DNA of 64,000 nucleotides from Pseudoflavitalea rhizosphaerae (GCF_003991355.1 NZ_RCSU01000004.1:248001-312000); one strand, 5' to 3'; shown: positions 24,890 through 35,197, counted from the first letter of the stretch. The notes: generated by a model not told the origin, from the letters alone. Translations and numbers: made by a program.

Positions 24890-25924
24890 ATGGACCAACA
24901 ACCCGACTATAGCCAATATTCAACAACGGATTTCTTCAATGATGAGCATTTTATCAGCCATGTATTGAAACAGGACGAAGCTGCAGCAGCGTACTGGAAA
25001 AATCAGGCCGATCGATATCCTCAGCAAGTAAAAGCAATGGAAGAAGCCCGTGTTTGGATACTCCTTATCCATCAGCAGCAACCTTATCGGCCTTCATCCA
25101 AACCCGCAGCATTATGGTCGAAAATAGAAACAGATATCCATCTGTATGAAAGAAAAGAACGCAGGTTCTACCGGCCATTGCGGAGAACACTGCGCTGGAC
25201 AGGAGCCCTGGCCGCAGCAGCAGTGCTGGTGCTGGCCATGATGGAGATCACGCAACTGGGCATTAAGGAACGAACTACGGATTATGGAAAAAAGGAACAG
25301 ATCCTGCTGCCTGATGAATCTGTGATCACGCTCAACGGTAATTCCAATATCCGGTACTCGAGAACCTGGAGATCGGATAAACCGCGCGAGATCTGGCTTA
25401 GTGGTGAAGCGTTCTTTGAAGTGAAACATGTGGCGGTAATGAACCGTCTGCAGGAATCAGACTCCTTCCACGTCCATGTGGGCGGTCTCGAACTAACCGT
25501 TCTGGGTACCCGCTTCAACGTGAAGAACCGCCGGCAACTGACAGAGATATCACTGTTGGAAGGCAGCCTGCGGATCAAAAAAGAAGGAACGGACGGATTT
25601 GTGAAGATCATGAATCCCGGCGATGCATTTGTGTATGACAGCACGCAGAACATGCTGACCGGTTCTGTTAAGAAAGCCTCAGGGAACAGCGCCTGGACAC
25701 AGGATGAGATGGACCTGGATGGCTACACCATCAGCGAGATACTGACCGTGCTTCATGATACTCATGGCTATGATATCGTACTCAGGTCACCGGAACTGGC
25801 ATCAAAACGACTGACCGGAACCATTCCTGCACAAAGCGCAGAAGACATACTGCTTGTACTGCGCCAGGTATTTGATATCAAAATTCAACAAAATGGTAAA
25901 AAATTAACTATCAGCCAAAACTAA
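24890..25924 (+). CDS. FecR-type anti-sigma factor
   Basis: 344 aa. The cytoplasmic N-terminal part (about 1-95) should bind the ECF sigma factor encoded 126 bp upstream. One membrane helix (about 103-122, TGALAAAAVLVLAMMEI) is followed by the periplasmic FecR domain (about 130-235; LLPDESVITLNGNSNIRY, EIWLSGEAFFEV, VLGTRFNVKN) and a C-terminal DUF4974 domain (about 270-344). The stop is five bases before the susC ATG, so both are co-translated. Role: transmits the receptor signal across the inner membrane. Confidence 0.93.
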   Translation: MDQQPDYSQYSTTDFFNDEHFISHVLKQDEAAAAYWKNQADRYPQQVKAMEEARVWILLIHQQQPYRPSSKPAALWSKIETDIHLYERKERRFYRPLRRTLRWTGALAAAAVLVLAMMEITQLGIKERTTDYGKKEQILLPDESVITLNGNSNIRYSRTWRSDKPREIWLSGEAFFEVKHVAVMNRLQESDSFHVHVGGLELTVLGTRFNVKNRRQLTEISLLEGSLRIKKEGTDGFVKIMNPGDAFVYDSTQNMLTGSVKKASGNSAWTQDEMDLDGYTISEILTVLHDTHGYDIVLRSPELASKRLTGTIPAQSAEDILLVLRQVFDIKIQQNGKKLTISQN

Positions 25925-25928
25925 ACCG

Positions 25929-28900
25929 ATGAACAGAAATTTGTTGCTGGTACTGAGTTTCGTCTGTGCTGCGCTTCCCCTGCAACTGCTGGCGCAACAA
26001 CAGGTGCCGCTGAAAAAAGCGCTGGACGAAGTGAAGACCGTTTATGGGACCAAATTCGCGTATGAAGAGAATCTGCTCGACAATGTAATGGTGCAATGGA
26101 AAGGTGGATTGACAAAAAAAGAACCAGTGGAAAATGTATTGAAGGGATTGTTGTACAACAAAGGCTTTCTTTTCCTTTATATACAGTCGAATTATTACAC
26201 TATCATCAAAGATACAAGGTCTGCCAAAGAAAAAGAAAACGATAATAAACCCACACGTCCCGGTGAAACACGTGAAGATGTTTCCGATGATTTTGTGCAG
26301 GTGCTTACAGGTGTTGTGACCGATGAAACCGGCAGTCCGCTTACTGGTGTTACCGTATTGCCCGAAGGCTTTGCCGTTCGCTGGGGCGTTACTACCAGCA
26401 GCGACGGACGTTATACATTACGCCTGAAGGAAAAGACCAATGCACTGCTCTTCAGCTTTGTTGGAATGGTGCCGCAAAAAGTGGAACTGAATGGTAAGAC
26501 CTCCGTGTCCGTACAACTGGAACCCGAAACAAAAATGCTGGAAGAGGTGAAAGTGGTCAGCACCGGTTATCAATCCATTCCCAAAGAGCGCGCCACCGGA
26601 TCATTCAGCCAGATCAGCGCCCGTGAGATCAGGTCCGTTCCGGCAGTGAACCTGATGGAAAGACTGGAAGGAACCACCCCCGGCGTTCGATTTGATGTAC
26701 GTAACAATACCATCCAGGTCCGCGGCAGGAATACACTGATCAGTGGAAGCACCGGCAGCAAACCCCTGATCGTGATTGATGGTTTCCCTGCACTTGACCA
26801 GGACCTTGCCGAACGCGAAACCTCTGTAGCGAGCATAGGTACTGTACTCAGCAGATATAATCCAGAAGACATCGAATCTATCACCGTGCTGAAAGATGCC
26901 GCCGCCGCATCCATCTGGGGCGCCAACGCTGCCAACGGCGTGATCGTGATCAATACAAAAAAAGGGAAAAAGAATTCCTCTCAGGTGAACTTCAGTACCA
27001 ACCTCAGCATTTCCAATCCTTCCGATATGGGCAGGCTCAACAGGATGAACAGCGCGCAGTATATCGAACTGGAAAAGGAAATGAAAGACCTCGGTTATTT
27101 CACCGATCCCATCAATTGGGACAATAGCTGGATGACCTTCAACCAAAACCGCCCTGTGAGCGAAGCACTTGAATGGATGTTCAAAGTGGACCGCGGTACT
27201 GCAACAGAAAAGCAAAGAGACTCAGCGCTTGCCGTACTCGGCGGCCTCGACAATCGCAGCCAGATCCGCGACCTCCTGATGCAACGCGCCGTTTCACAAC
27301 AATACAATCTCAGTTTCTCTGGAGGCGGCCAGAACAGCACTTATTTCCTCTCTACCAACTATACCCGCGATATGCCTGTGTATCGCAGTAATAAAGGTGA
27401 AAGCTATTTTGTGAATGCCAACCTCAGCAATGAACTGTTCAACAAGCGCGTAACTATCAATACAGGTATCAACTACAATTTTGTGAACACGCAGTCGAAT
27501 ATGGCTACGCTCAATGCTATCGGTAATGGTAACCTGGCACTACGTCCGTATGAGATGCTGCAAGACGCGAGTGGTAATGCTATCGCACGCTCCATCCAGT
27601 TCCGCGATGAAGTGGCCGAAGATTTCCTGGCTAAGGGCTATCTTCCCTGGACCTACAACCCTGTACAGGAACTGAATTACAACAATACCACTACAAAGGA
27701 TAACCGCTTTCGTTTCATAGCGGATATCAATACCAAACTTACCGGCTGGGCCAATCTGCAACTGGCGGGATCGCTGCAGCGCAGCAGTGCCCAAACCATC
27801 ATCATGGGCGATCTCCAGAGTTATGATACCCGCGTGATGCTGAATACAGCCACTACTGTTGGCTCTAATGGGAAACTGGTATACGGTATTCCTTACGGAG
27901 GAAAAATGATCAACAGCAACGCAAATGAAATGAGCTACTCGCTTCGTGGTCAGCTGAACATCAATAAATCCTGGAAGGATTTTTCTCTGAATGCCATCGG
28001 CGGTACCGAGATCAGGGAACTAACAAGCGAACGCTTTTCCCAGACTCGTTATGGTTTTGATAAAGATGTTTATTCTTCCGCCGCCTGGAACCCTAATCTG
28101 CCTTATCAAACCGTGATGGGGTGGAGCAGTACGCTGGGGTACAGTGATGGCGCCATCACGAAAGGTATTGCCAGGGCCCTGTCTTATTTCGGTAATGCAG
28201 CATTCTCTGCTTACGATAACCGTTATACGCTTTCTGCCAGTCTTCGCTTTGATGATTTCAATTTACTCGGTATATCCCGCGATAAACGCGCCAAACCACT
28301 GTGGAGTACTGGCTTTAAATGGAATGTGAGCTCTGAGGAATTTATGAAAAGTGTAACCTGGCTCACTAACCTGAATCTCCGCCTCACATACGGTAGTACC
28401 GGCACTGTTGCCACCAGCGCTACCAATAGAGCTATCATAAGTTTGGGTACAGACCCCATTACCAATGAACCGATCGGGAATGTACAGCAGCCTGCAAACA
28501 ATTCAGTAAGCTGGGAGCTGACAAAATCATGGAATATGGGACTGGATTTCGGTGTCTTCAACAACAGGCTCACCATCAGTGCTGATGCCTACAGGAAGAA
28601 TACAGAGGATATGCTCTGGAACTTCCCCATCAACAGTACATGGGGATGGACCACCCTCCAGTTCAATGCAGCCACCATGAAGGGACATGGATATGAGCTC
28701 GGACTGCGTGCTGAAGCGATCAGGGCCCGTGATTTCAGATGGGCTTCAACGTTCAATATTTCCTACAATACCAATGAAATAACAGACAGCCGATTTGAAA
28801 AACCGACAGCCACCGTACTGGTAGGTGGAAGCAGCTTCGTGGAAGGTGAACCCCTCGATGCAGTGTATGCTTACCGCTGGGCTGGTCTCGATAACAAAGG

Positions 28901-29510
28901 ACGCTCACAGATCTATGATGCAGGTGGCAAGATCATCACTGCAGATCAGTTCAACAATGTGCTGAAAACAGAAGACATCGTAAAGATGGGACGCAGTACG
29001 CCACCTTTCTTTGGCGCCTGGTTCAATGACTTCAATTACAAATCCTTCTCCCTGGGTGTGCGCATTACCTATGAAATGGGGCATGTGTTCCGTCGTCTTT
29101 CCATCCAGAACTATCCTGATTATACAACCAATAATTATTATGGCCTGATCGGCAGCCAGAAAGACCTGGCCCTTCGCTGGCGTCAGCCCGGTGATGAAGC
29201 ATTCACCAGTGTTCCAGGTCTTGCCAATGTGAGTACAAACAGCAGCAACCGATATAAAATGTCTGACCTCCTTGTGGAAAGCGCCAGTCATATCAGGTTA
29301 CAGCAGGTCTCACTGGGTTACCAGGTGCCAGCCAAACTGATGCAGCGGATCGCTTTCAAAAGCGCCAACCTGAACTTCTCCGTGAGGAACCTGGGACTGA
29401 TCTGGAAAAAGAATAAAGCGGGTGTGGATCCCAGTTATATATCCGGGACCAATTACAATAACCTGCCACCGTCGCCCAGCTTTTACATGGGACTGAACGT
29501 TTCTTTCTAA
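25929..29510 (+). CDS. SusC/RagA TonB-linked outer membrane receptor with STN domain
   Basis: 1193 aa. Signal peptide (LLLVLSFVCAALPLQLLAQ), an STN signalling domain (about 25-100; LKKALDEVKTVYGTKFAYEE), a carboxypeptidase-regulatory-like beta-sandwich (about 120-200; GVVTDETGSPLTGVTVLPEG), the plug (about 220-350; NTIQVRGRNTL, SKPLIVIDGFPALDQ, ESITVLKDAAAASIWG) and a 22-strand barrel ending in the aromatic LNVSF. With the SusD lipoprotein it imports oligomeric ligands powered by TonB. The STN domain marks it as a transducer that talks to FecR. Ligand unknown; no glycosidase is nearby, so a carbohydrate ligand is not implied. Confidence 0.95.
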   Translation: MNRNLLLVLSFVCAALPLQLLAQQQVPLKKALDEVKTVYGTKFAYEENLLDNVMVQWKGGLTKKEPVENVLKGLLYNKGFLFLYIQSNYYTIIKDTRSAKEKENDNKPTRPGETREDVSDDFVQVLTGVVTDETGSPLTGVTVLPEGFAVRWGVTTSSDGRYTLRLKEKTNALLFSFVGMVPQKVELNGKTSVSVQLEPETKMLEEVKVVSTGYQSIPKERATGSFSQISAREIRSVPAVNLMERLEGTTPGVRFDVRNNTIQVRGRNTLISGSTGSKPLIVIDGFPALDQDLAERETSVASIGTVLSRYNPEDIESITVLKDAAAASIWGANAANGVIVINTKKGKKNSSQVNFSTNLSISNPSDMGRLNRMNSAQYIELEKEMKDLGYFTDPINWDNSWMTFNQNRPVSEALEWMFKVDRGTATEKQRDSALAVLGGLDNRSQIRDLLMQRAVSQQYNLSFSGGGQNSTYFLSTNYTRDMPVYRSNKGESYFVNANLSNELFNKRVTINTGINYNFVNTQSNMATLNAIGNGNLALRPYEMLQDASGNAIARSIQFRDEVAEDFLAKGYLPWTYNPVQELNYNNTTTKDNRFRFIADINTKLTGWANLQLAGSLQRSSAQTIIMGDLQSYDTRVMLNTATTVGSNGKLVYGIPYGGKMINSNANEMSYSLRGQLNINKSWKDFSLNAIGGTEIRELTSERFSQTRYGFDKDVYSSAAWNPNLPYQTVMGWSSTLGYSDGAITKGIARALSYFGNAAFSAYDNRYTLSASLRFDDFNLLGISRDKRAKPLWSTGFKWNVSSEEFMKSVTWLTNLNLRLTYGSTGTVATSATNRAIISLGTDPITNEPIGNVQQPANNSVSWELTKSWNMGLDFGVFNNRLTISADAYRKNTEDMLWNFPINSTWGWTTLQFNAATMKGHGYELGLRAEAIRARDFRWASTFNISYNTNEITDSRFEKPTATVLVGGSSFVEGEPLDAVYAYRWAGLDNKGRSQIYDAGGKIITADQFNNVLKTEDIVKMGRSTPPFFGAWFNDFNYKSFSLGVRITYEMGHVFRRLSIQNYPDYTTNNYYGLIGSQKDLALRWRQPGDEAFTSVPGLANVSTNSSNRYKMSDLLVESASHIRLQQVSLGYQVPAKLMQRIAFKSANLNFSVRNLGLIWKKNKAGVDPSYISGTNYNNLPPSPSFYMGLNVSF

Positions 29511-29531
29511 CCAAAGAAAATCATCACCAAA

Positions 29532-30899
29532 ATGAGAATCAAGCACAGCTATATAGCAACAATGATATTGATCGCGGGCCTTGTATCCTGCCGCAAGTTT
29601 GTGGAAGTGGAGCAGCCCAACCAACGGGAGTTCAAGTATACTTCCGATTATCAGCGGATCATGAGCAACAGGAGTATTTTCGATCGGACTGCCAATAACC
29701 CGATGATCTCCTCGGACGATATCAACCTCGATGCCAATCCCAACCAGCAGAACCTGCTGAGCAGCGGGGTAGACAGTGTGTACGTCTGGGGCGCTTCCTA
29801 TTACAATGTTGACCAGAGTGATGTTACCTGGGATCAGCATTATAATTCGATCTATAATACCAACCTGGTGATAGATGGTGTGATGGGCAGCGAAGAAGGT
29901 ACAGAAGTACAGAAGACAACCACACTGGCCGAAGCGAAAGTTCAACGGGCTTACCTTTACCTCACTCTGGTGAATCTCTATGCCCGGCCATATTCCGCGG
30001 CTACTGCGGCTTCCGATCCGGGGTTGCCACTGTTGTTGTCGCCGGACCTGTTCACTTCACTCAGGCGTGTATCCGTGCAGGCCGTGTATAACCAGATCAT
30101 CAAAGACCTGAAAGAAGCTATCCCCGCTTTACCCAATCTGCCTGCCAATAATGTACATCCGGCTAAAGCCGCCGGTTATGCTACGCTCGCGAGAACCTAC
30201 CTGTTCATGGGCCGTTACAGTGAAGCGGCAGAGAATGCAGGACTGGCACTGCAGTTCCAGAACAGTTTACTGGACCTGAACAATTATGCCGGAGGCGCCA
30301 CTGCTTTTCCGAGAAGACTGGAGAATGTGCAGGTGATCCTTGGTAAACAGGCTACCATGCCGGGTTTCCTCAATTTGAGCCTGAGTGATGAACTGGTGAA
30401 CAAGTTCCAGACCAATGATCTTCGATATGAATTGTATACCCGCCCCGGAAGCAGCTTCCAGCCTGCTTTCACCGGTCGGGGTTCATGGCTCGCCAATCTC
30501 TTTTCAGGAGATAATGTTACTACCGGTATCACAGTTCCGGAAGTGATGCTCACCCAGGCCGAAGGATTGGCAAGAACAGGGCAAACTGCTGCTGCCATGA
30601 ACCTGGTGAATGAACTCAGGAAGAAAAGATTCCGTCCGGCCGATTATGCAGACCTGGTTGCAGCCGATGCAACGGAAGCCCTGCATATTGTTCTGGATGA
30701 AAGAAGAAGGGAACTCTTTGGTACAGGCCTTCGCTGGTTTGATCAGCGCAGGCTGAGCCTCGATCCCGCACTGGCAGAGTTTGAAACACGCACTTTCAAA
30801 GGCAATACCTATACCCTGGTGCCTGGTAACAGATATGTATACCCGATTCCTCCCAAAAACATCGATCTGAATCCTGAGTTGACGCAGAATGATCGATAA
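29532..30899 (+). CDS. SusD/RagB surface lipoprotein
   Basis: 455 aa. Lipoprotein signal peptide (MILIAGLVSC, lipid on the Cys), then a helical SusD fold: the N-terminal SusD-like part (FVEVEQPNQREFKY...) and TPR-like helices (KAAGYATLARTYLFMGRYSEA), with the typical C-terminal RRRELFGTGLRWFDQRRL and YPIPPKNIDLNPELTQN. It forms the lid that captures ligand over the SusC barrel encoded 21 bp upstream. The family is clear; the ligand cannot be inferred. Confidence 0.95.
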   Translation: MRIKHSYIATMILIAGLVSCRKFVEVEQPNQREFKYTSDYQRIMSNRSIFDRTANNPMISSDDINLDANPNQQNLLSSGVDSVYVWGASYYNVDQSDVTWDQHYNSIYNTNLVIDGVMGSEEGTEVQKTTTLAEAKVQRAYLYLTLVNLYARPYSAATAASDPGLPLLLSPDLFTSLRRVSVQAVYNQIIKDLKEAIPALPNLPANNVHPAKAAGYATLARTYLFMGRYSEAAENAGLALQFQNSLLDLNNYAGGATAFPRRLENVQVILGKQATMPGFLNLSLSDELVNKFQTNDLRYELYTRPGSSFQPAFTGRGSWLANLFSGDNVTTGITVPEVMLTQAEGLARTGQTAAAMNLVNELRKKRFRPADYADLVAADATEALHIVLDERRRELFGTGLRWFDQRRLSLDPALAEFETRTFKGNTYTLVPGNRYVYPIPPKNIDLNPELTQNDR

Positions 30900-30916
30900 A
30901 AAATGAAATGATAGTT

Positions 30917-32386
30917 ATGAAAAGAAAAATCACCCTGCTGGCCAGCCTGTTGCTGGCCGGCACAGTAACTGTTTTTGCCCAGGATTTCGGGCAATACGAT
31001 AAAGCTGATCCCAAAGACCTGGTAAAAAGCAAAGACCTTACCATTCAACAACTGGAAGGCATTCACAATTATTACCAGTTCAAACTGAAAAACAAACAGA
31101 AAGCAGATGAACTCGCTTCACTGCTCATAGCCAAAGATCCGCAGGGAAAATTTGCACGCCTTACGGCTTTTCAGAAAGCCATGCCTGCAAAAAACAACCA
31201 GGAAATGATCGCTCAGTATGAAAAATTTCTGGCAGAATTCCCCTATGAACATTGGAGTAAGAGCCCCAATGGACAATCATTTATTTATTACACTGTTCAT
31301 CGTGGGTTGGGCACCGCATATTTTGAGACCAGGCAGTTTGATAAGCTATTTGCCATGCTGAAGCCGCTTACTTTCAAAACTGAAAATGAAGTGTTCCGTT
31401 GGAATGTAATGCGCGCCTATGTTTTCAAATTGATCGGTCAGGATACATTGTATGAAGTGGCCACACCGCTCATAAAGGAATTGCTTGCGAAAGTAAAAGA
31501 TGGTTCTTACGTGGAGTCAGGCGTGTTCACACCGGAAACTGCGCAGCACAATGCCAACCAGCAGATGGATAATGAACTGGGTACCTATATCAGCCTGCTG
31601 CGCGATATGAAAAAGTATAATGATGTAAAACGATATTTCAGTTTTCTCTCTGAAAAAGGGAAATATGCTGATGCAGAACGCAATAGCATGTACCTGGATG
31701 CCTTGCTGCAAACAAAGGATGAGCAGGCCATTCAGCCTTTCCTGGAAAAATGCATGGCTGCCAATGCCATGACGCCACTGATGCTGGAAGAACTGAAGAA
31801 ACAATATGTAAAAAAGAACAATAGCGCAGAAGGATATGAAGCTTACACATCTTCCCTCCGTTCCAAAGATGAACAGGGAGCGCTGCTGGCCTATGTAAAA
31901 GAGCATATGACCAATGAAGAGTTCATGCCTTTTGCCGTGGAAGATGCTGATGGAAAAACCATCAGGAGCAGCGATTGGAACAACAGGATAGTGGTGATCG
32001 ATTTCTGGGCCACCTGGTGCAAACCCTGCATCCAGGCATTCCCTGGTATGCAATTGCTGGTTGATCAGTACAGCAAGGATGATAAGGTAAAGATCTTCCT
32101 CATGGGAACCATGCAAACAGGGGATTACAAAGAAAAATCCGTAGGCTTCGTGAAACGGGAAGGCTATCGTTTCCATTTACTGCATGATAACAAAAACCAA
32201 AAAAATGGAGAACAGGATGCCGTATTCAAAACCTTCGTTCCATTTTTCAAATCCTCTGCCATTCCCAGGAAAGTGATACTGAAAGATGGCGTGATGCGCT
32301 ATACTTCCGAAGGCTATTCCGGAAGTCCCAGCAAGCTCGCTGAAGAACTGAGTATGGCCATTGAAATACTTAAAAAGGAGAATTAA
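30917..32386 (+). CDS. Exported TlpA-type thioredoxin with long helical N-terminal region
   Basis: 489 aa from ATG 30917 (MKRKITLLASLLLAGTVTVFA signal peptide; ATG 30908 would add three residues). About 320 residues of helical, TPR-like sequence (KLKNKQKADELASLLIAKD, LDALLQTKDEQAI) precede a thioredoxin fold with the redox motif ATWCKPC (about residue 366) and a cis-Pro in SAIPRKVIL. It should reduce or exchange disulfides in the periplasm. Its place inside a SusC/SusD operon suggests that it processes the imported substrate or maintains the partner protease and receptor. Eighteen bases from susD. Confidence 0.87.
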   Translation: MKRKITLLASLLLAGTVTVFAQDFGQYDKADPKDLVKSKDLTIQQLEGIHNYYQFKLKNKQKADELASLLIAKDPQGKFARLTAFQKAMPAKNNQEMIAQYEKFLAEFPYEHWSKSPNGQSFIYYTVHRGLGTAYFETRQFDKLFAMLKPLTFKTENEVFRWNVMRAYVFKLIGQDTLYEVATPLIKELLAKVKDGSYVESGVFTPETAQHNANQQMDNELGTYISLLRDMKKYNDVKRYFSFLSEKGKYADAERNSMYLDALLQTKDEQAIQPFLEKCMAANAMTPLMLEELKKQYVKKNNSAEGYEAYTSSLRSKDEQGALLAYVKEHMTNEEFMPFAVEDADGKTIRSSDWNNRIVVIDFWATWCKPCIQAFPGMQLLVDQYSKDDKVKIFLMGTMQTGDYKEKSVGFVKREGYRFHLLHDNKNQKNGEQDAVFKTFVPFFKSSAIPRKVILKDGVMRYTSEGYSGSPSKLAEELSMAIEILKKEN

Positions 32387-33973
32387 ATGATGGGACTGAG
32401 AAGATGCTGGTCCCTGATGCTGGCTGTGGCCATGCTGCCCTGCGCAATGCAGGCACAGGTGAACCCTAAAGAAAGACTCTGGCAAACGCTGAAGGCCATC
32501 CAGGGTAATTATGTGGATTCTCTTACAGACAATCAACTGGTGGAAGCGGCCATTGCCGGAATGATGAGCAGGCTGGACCCGCATAGCAGGTATTTCAGCA
32601 AGCAGGATTCGGAAGAGATGCATGAATCCATGAAGGGAAGGTTTGCCGGAATCGGCATCCAGTACATGATGGAGAATGATAGTTTATACATCACTCAGAT
32701 CATTGAAGGCGGCCCGGCAGAAAAAGCAGGCTTGCAGGCCGGAGATCGAATTCTGCGTATCGATAGTCAGGCTGTAACAGGAAGCGGGCAAACAAATTAC
32801 ACTGTAATGAAGAAGATCCGCGGTCAGAAAGGATCTAATCTTTCGCTGGAAGTCCTCAGAAAATATACAGGCGCTGTACTGAAGAAAGAACTGGTGCGCG
32901 ATTTTGTGGCCGACCACTCCGTAAAAGCTGCGTATATGCTGGATGCTAAAACGGGATATATCAATCTCCGGATCTTCAATGAAACCACCAGGCAGGAAAT
33001 AGACAAGGCGCTGATCACATTGAAGAAAGAAGGAATGCAAAATCTCGTACTCGACCTCCAGGGTAACGGTGGGGGATATGTGCAATCTGCCATCGGCGTG
33101 GCTGACGAGTTCCTGCAAAAAGATCAACTGGTTTTTTACAGCGAAGGAAGAGATAAAGGACGTGATTATTATTACTCCGGCGGTTTCGGTCAATTCCAGG
33201 AAGGTAAACTGGTTGTGCTCATCGATCAGTCCACGGCATCTGCCAGTGAGATACTCACTGGTGCATTGCAGGACTGGGACCGCGCCGTGATAGTAGGCAG
33301 AAGGAGTTTCGGAAAAGGGCTGATGCAGCGGCCTGTACCTGTATTCGATGGCTCTGTACTGGAGCTCACCGGGGCCAGGTATTATACGCCTTCCGGCCGA
33401 TCTATCCAGAAACCATACAAGGGATCGAAGTATGAAGACAATGCACTTACACGCTGGCAGAGTGGGGAACTTGCAGATGGAAAAGTTTTCCATTTTCCTG
33501 ATTCGCTGAAATACAAAACACTGGTGAACAAAAGAACGGTGTTCGGAGGTGGAGGCATCATGCCCGATGTATATGTTCCCGTCGATACAGCTGAGTTCAG
33601 TGGCTGGTTGCAGGATATTGCTGTAAGTGGTATTACCAGTAAATTCACCTTCGAATACCTGGATGCCAATCGTGGCAGCCTGCTGGATATTTACAAGGAT
33701 TTCGCTTCTTTCAAAAACCAATACACTGTACCGGCAAGCCTGGTGCAGAAGATCAGGGAAGCGGGAGAGAAAAACGGACTACTGTTGACAGCAGCTGATA
33801 AGGAAAGGGTACTGTCGCTCCTCTCACTCGGCATCAAGGCACAACTGGCAAGTCAGCTGTACACTGGAAATGATCACTACCTGCAAGTGATGAATACAAG
33901 CAATGCGAGCCTCAAAGAAGCGCTGCGCATCCTGGAACAATCTACTCAATTCACTAAATTCCTGAAACCATGA
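32387..33973 (+). CDS. S41-family C-terminal processing peptidase
   Basis: 528 aa, starting directly after the previous stop (taa-ATG). Signal peptide (SLMLAVAMLPCAMQA), a PDZ domain (about 95-180; PAEKAGLQAGDRILRIDS) and the S41 catalytic domain, with the Ser in DQSTASASEI and the general-base Lys in GRRSFGKGLMQ, the Ser/Lys dyad of CtpA/Tsp proteases. These cut proteins at C-termini in the periplasm. With two thioredoxins and SusC/SusD in one operon, degradation of an imported or exposed protein or peptide is a plausible job. Overlaps the next gene by four bases (ATGA). Confidence 0.92.
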   Translation: MMGLRRCWSLMLAVAMLPCAMQAQVNPKERLWQTLKAIQGNYVDSLTDNQLVEAAIAGMMSRLDPHSRYFSKQDSEEMHESMKGRFAGIGIQYMMENDSLYITQIIEGGPAEKAGLQAGDRILRIDSQAVTGSGQTNYTVMKKIRGQKGSNLSLEVLRKYTGAVLKKELVRDFVADHSVKAAYMLDAKTGYINLRIFNETTRQEIDKALITLKKEGMQNLVLDLQGNGGGYVQSAIGVADEFLQKDQLVFYSEGRDKGRDYYYSGGFGQFQEGKLVVLIDQSTASASEILTGALQDWDRAVIVGRRSFGKGLMQRPVPVFDGSVLELTGARYYTPSGRSIQKPYKGSKYEDNALTRWQSGELADGKVFHFPDSLKYKTLVNKRTVFGGGGIMPDVYVPVDTAEFSGWLQDIAVSGITSKFTFEYLDANRGSLLDIYKDFASFKNQYTVPASLVQKIREAGEKNGLLLTAADKERVLSLLSLGIKAQLASQLYTGNDHYLQVMNTSNASLKEALRILEQSTQFTKFLKP

Positions 33974-35109
33974 AATTGCATCAAATAATGCTGCTGGCCA
34001 TCGCCGGTGCTCCTGTAAGCCTGGCTGCACAGCAGTCTTTTACTATCAAAGGCTCTGTTGGAAAACTGAATGCGCCTGCCAAAGCGATCCTTACCTACAA
34101 GAAAGATGGGGAACGTGTATTCGATTCCACAGAAATAAAAAATGGACAATTCGTCTTCCGCGGTACTGCCGGCGGAACAAAAGAAGCACATATCATCGTT
34201 AAACATGGTGATGAAGTGGAAAACCCGGTGATGCGTCCCAAACAGGACGTGCTGCCATTCTTCCTGGAAGAAAGGAACATTACGGTGGTGGCGAAGGATT
34301 CCATTAAGAATGCAGTGATCAAAGGCTCTCCGGCCAATGATGAAAATACAAAAGTAACAGAGATGCTGCGTCCTTATTACAACCGCTACGATGCCCTCAA
34401 CAAGGAATTCAGGGAAGCTCCGGAAGAAAGGCAGAAGGAAGAAGCTTACCTGTCAAGCCTTGATAAACGTGCCGCTGATATCATGAAAGAGATCATTAGT
34501 GTGAAAATGAAATATGTGAAAGCGAATCCCAAAACCTTCATGGCGCTGATGGCTTTCAATTCCACCCTGCCTCCTGAATTCGATGCGGTGCAGGCAGAGA
34601 AAGATTATTTATTGCTGGATGAAAAAGTGCGCAATACAGATTTCGGAAAAGAAGTGGGGGAGAAGATAGCGAAGGTGAAGAAAACACAGGAAGGTTCAGT
34701 GGCGCCTGATTTCACGATGAATGATGTGAATGGCAAGCCCGTGAAATTGTCTGATTTCCGTGGAAAATGGGTGCTGCTTGATTTCTGGGCGAGTTGGTGC
34801 AAGCCTTGCAGAAGGGAGAACCCCAATGTTGTAAAAGCATTCAACGAATTTAAAGATAAAGGATTTACTATTTTAGGGGTGTCGCTTGACAAGCCGGAGG
34901 ATAAAGACAAATGGCTGGATGCGATTGCTGTTGACAGTCTTACCTGGACGCAGGTCTCCGACCTGAAAGCCTGGGAAAATGAAGCGGCAAAACTCTATGA
35001 TGTGAATGCGATCCCTATGAATTTCCTGATCAATCCGGAGGGAAAGATAGTTGCGAAATATTTGAGAGGAGAAGCGTTGACGGCGGAATTGAAAAAGGTA
35101 TTGAAGTGA
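33970..35109 (+). CDS. Exported TlpA/AhpC-TSA thioredoxin with DUF4369 N-terminus
   Basis: 379 aa. Signal peptide (MLLAIAGAPVSLAAQ), a DUF4369-like beta domain (about 22-120; SFTIKGSVGKLNAPAKAIL), a helical middle and a thioredoxin domain (about 235-375; APDFTMNDVNGKPVKLSDFR, the active site ASWCKPCRREN, cis-Pro in NAIPMNFL). It is a periplasmic thiol-disulfide oxidoreductase. It overlaps the S41 protease gene by four bases and is the last gene of the ECF/Sus operon; a hairpin follows. Confidence 0.9.
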   Translation: MKLHQIMLLAIAGAPVSLAAQQSFTIKGSVGKLNAPAKAILTYKKDGERVFDSTEIKNGQFVFRGTAGGTKEAHIIVKHGDEVENPVMRPKQDVLPFFLEERNITVVAKDSIKNAVIKGSPANDENTKVTEMLRPYYNRYDALNKEFREAPEERQKEEAYLSSLDKRAADIMKEIISVKMKYVKANPKTFMALMAFNSTLPPEFDAVQAEKDYLLLDEKVRNTDFGKEVGEKIAKVKKTQEGSVAPDFTMNDVNGKPVKLSDFRGKWVLLDFWASWCKPCRRENPNVVKAFNEFKDKGFTILGVSLDKPEDKDKWLDAIAVDSLTWTQVSDLKAWENEAAKLYDVNAIPMNFLINPEGKIVAKYLRGEALTAELKKVLK

Positions 35110-35139
35110 CCATTCTTTTATGTTCTGTAGCAAATGATG

Positions 35140-35163
35140 AAGGGCTGGTGGAAACCAGCCCTT
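35140..35163. terminator. Hairpin between convergent genes
   Basis: AAGGGCTGGT, loop GGAA, ACCAGCCCTT: a perfect 10-bp stem between the end of the Sus operon (35109) and the convergent DUF4142 gene (stop 35198). There is no T-run on either strand, so it may terminate weakly or protect both 3' ends. Confidence 0.5.
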
Positions 35164-35197
35164 GTCAGTCCAATGTGCCTTAAATGAAACTTATTGG

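Noticed and set aside
24173-35109. Polysaccharide utilisation locus
   Set aside because: SusC and SusD are present, but no glycoside hydrolase, lyase or carbohydrate sensor adjoins; the operon holds thioredoxins and a protease.
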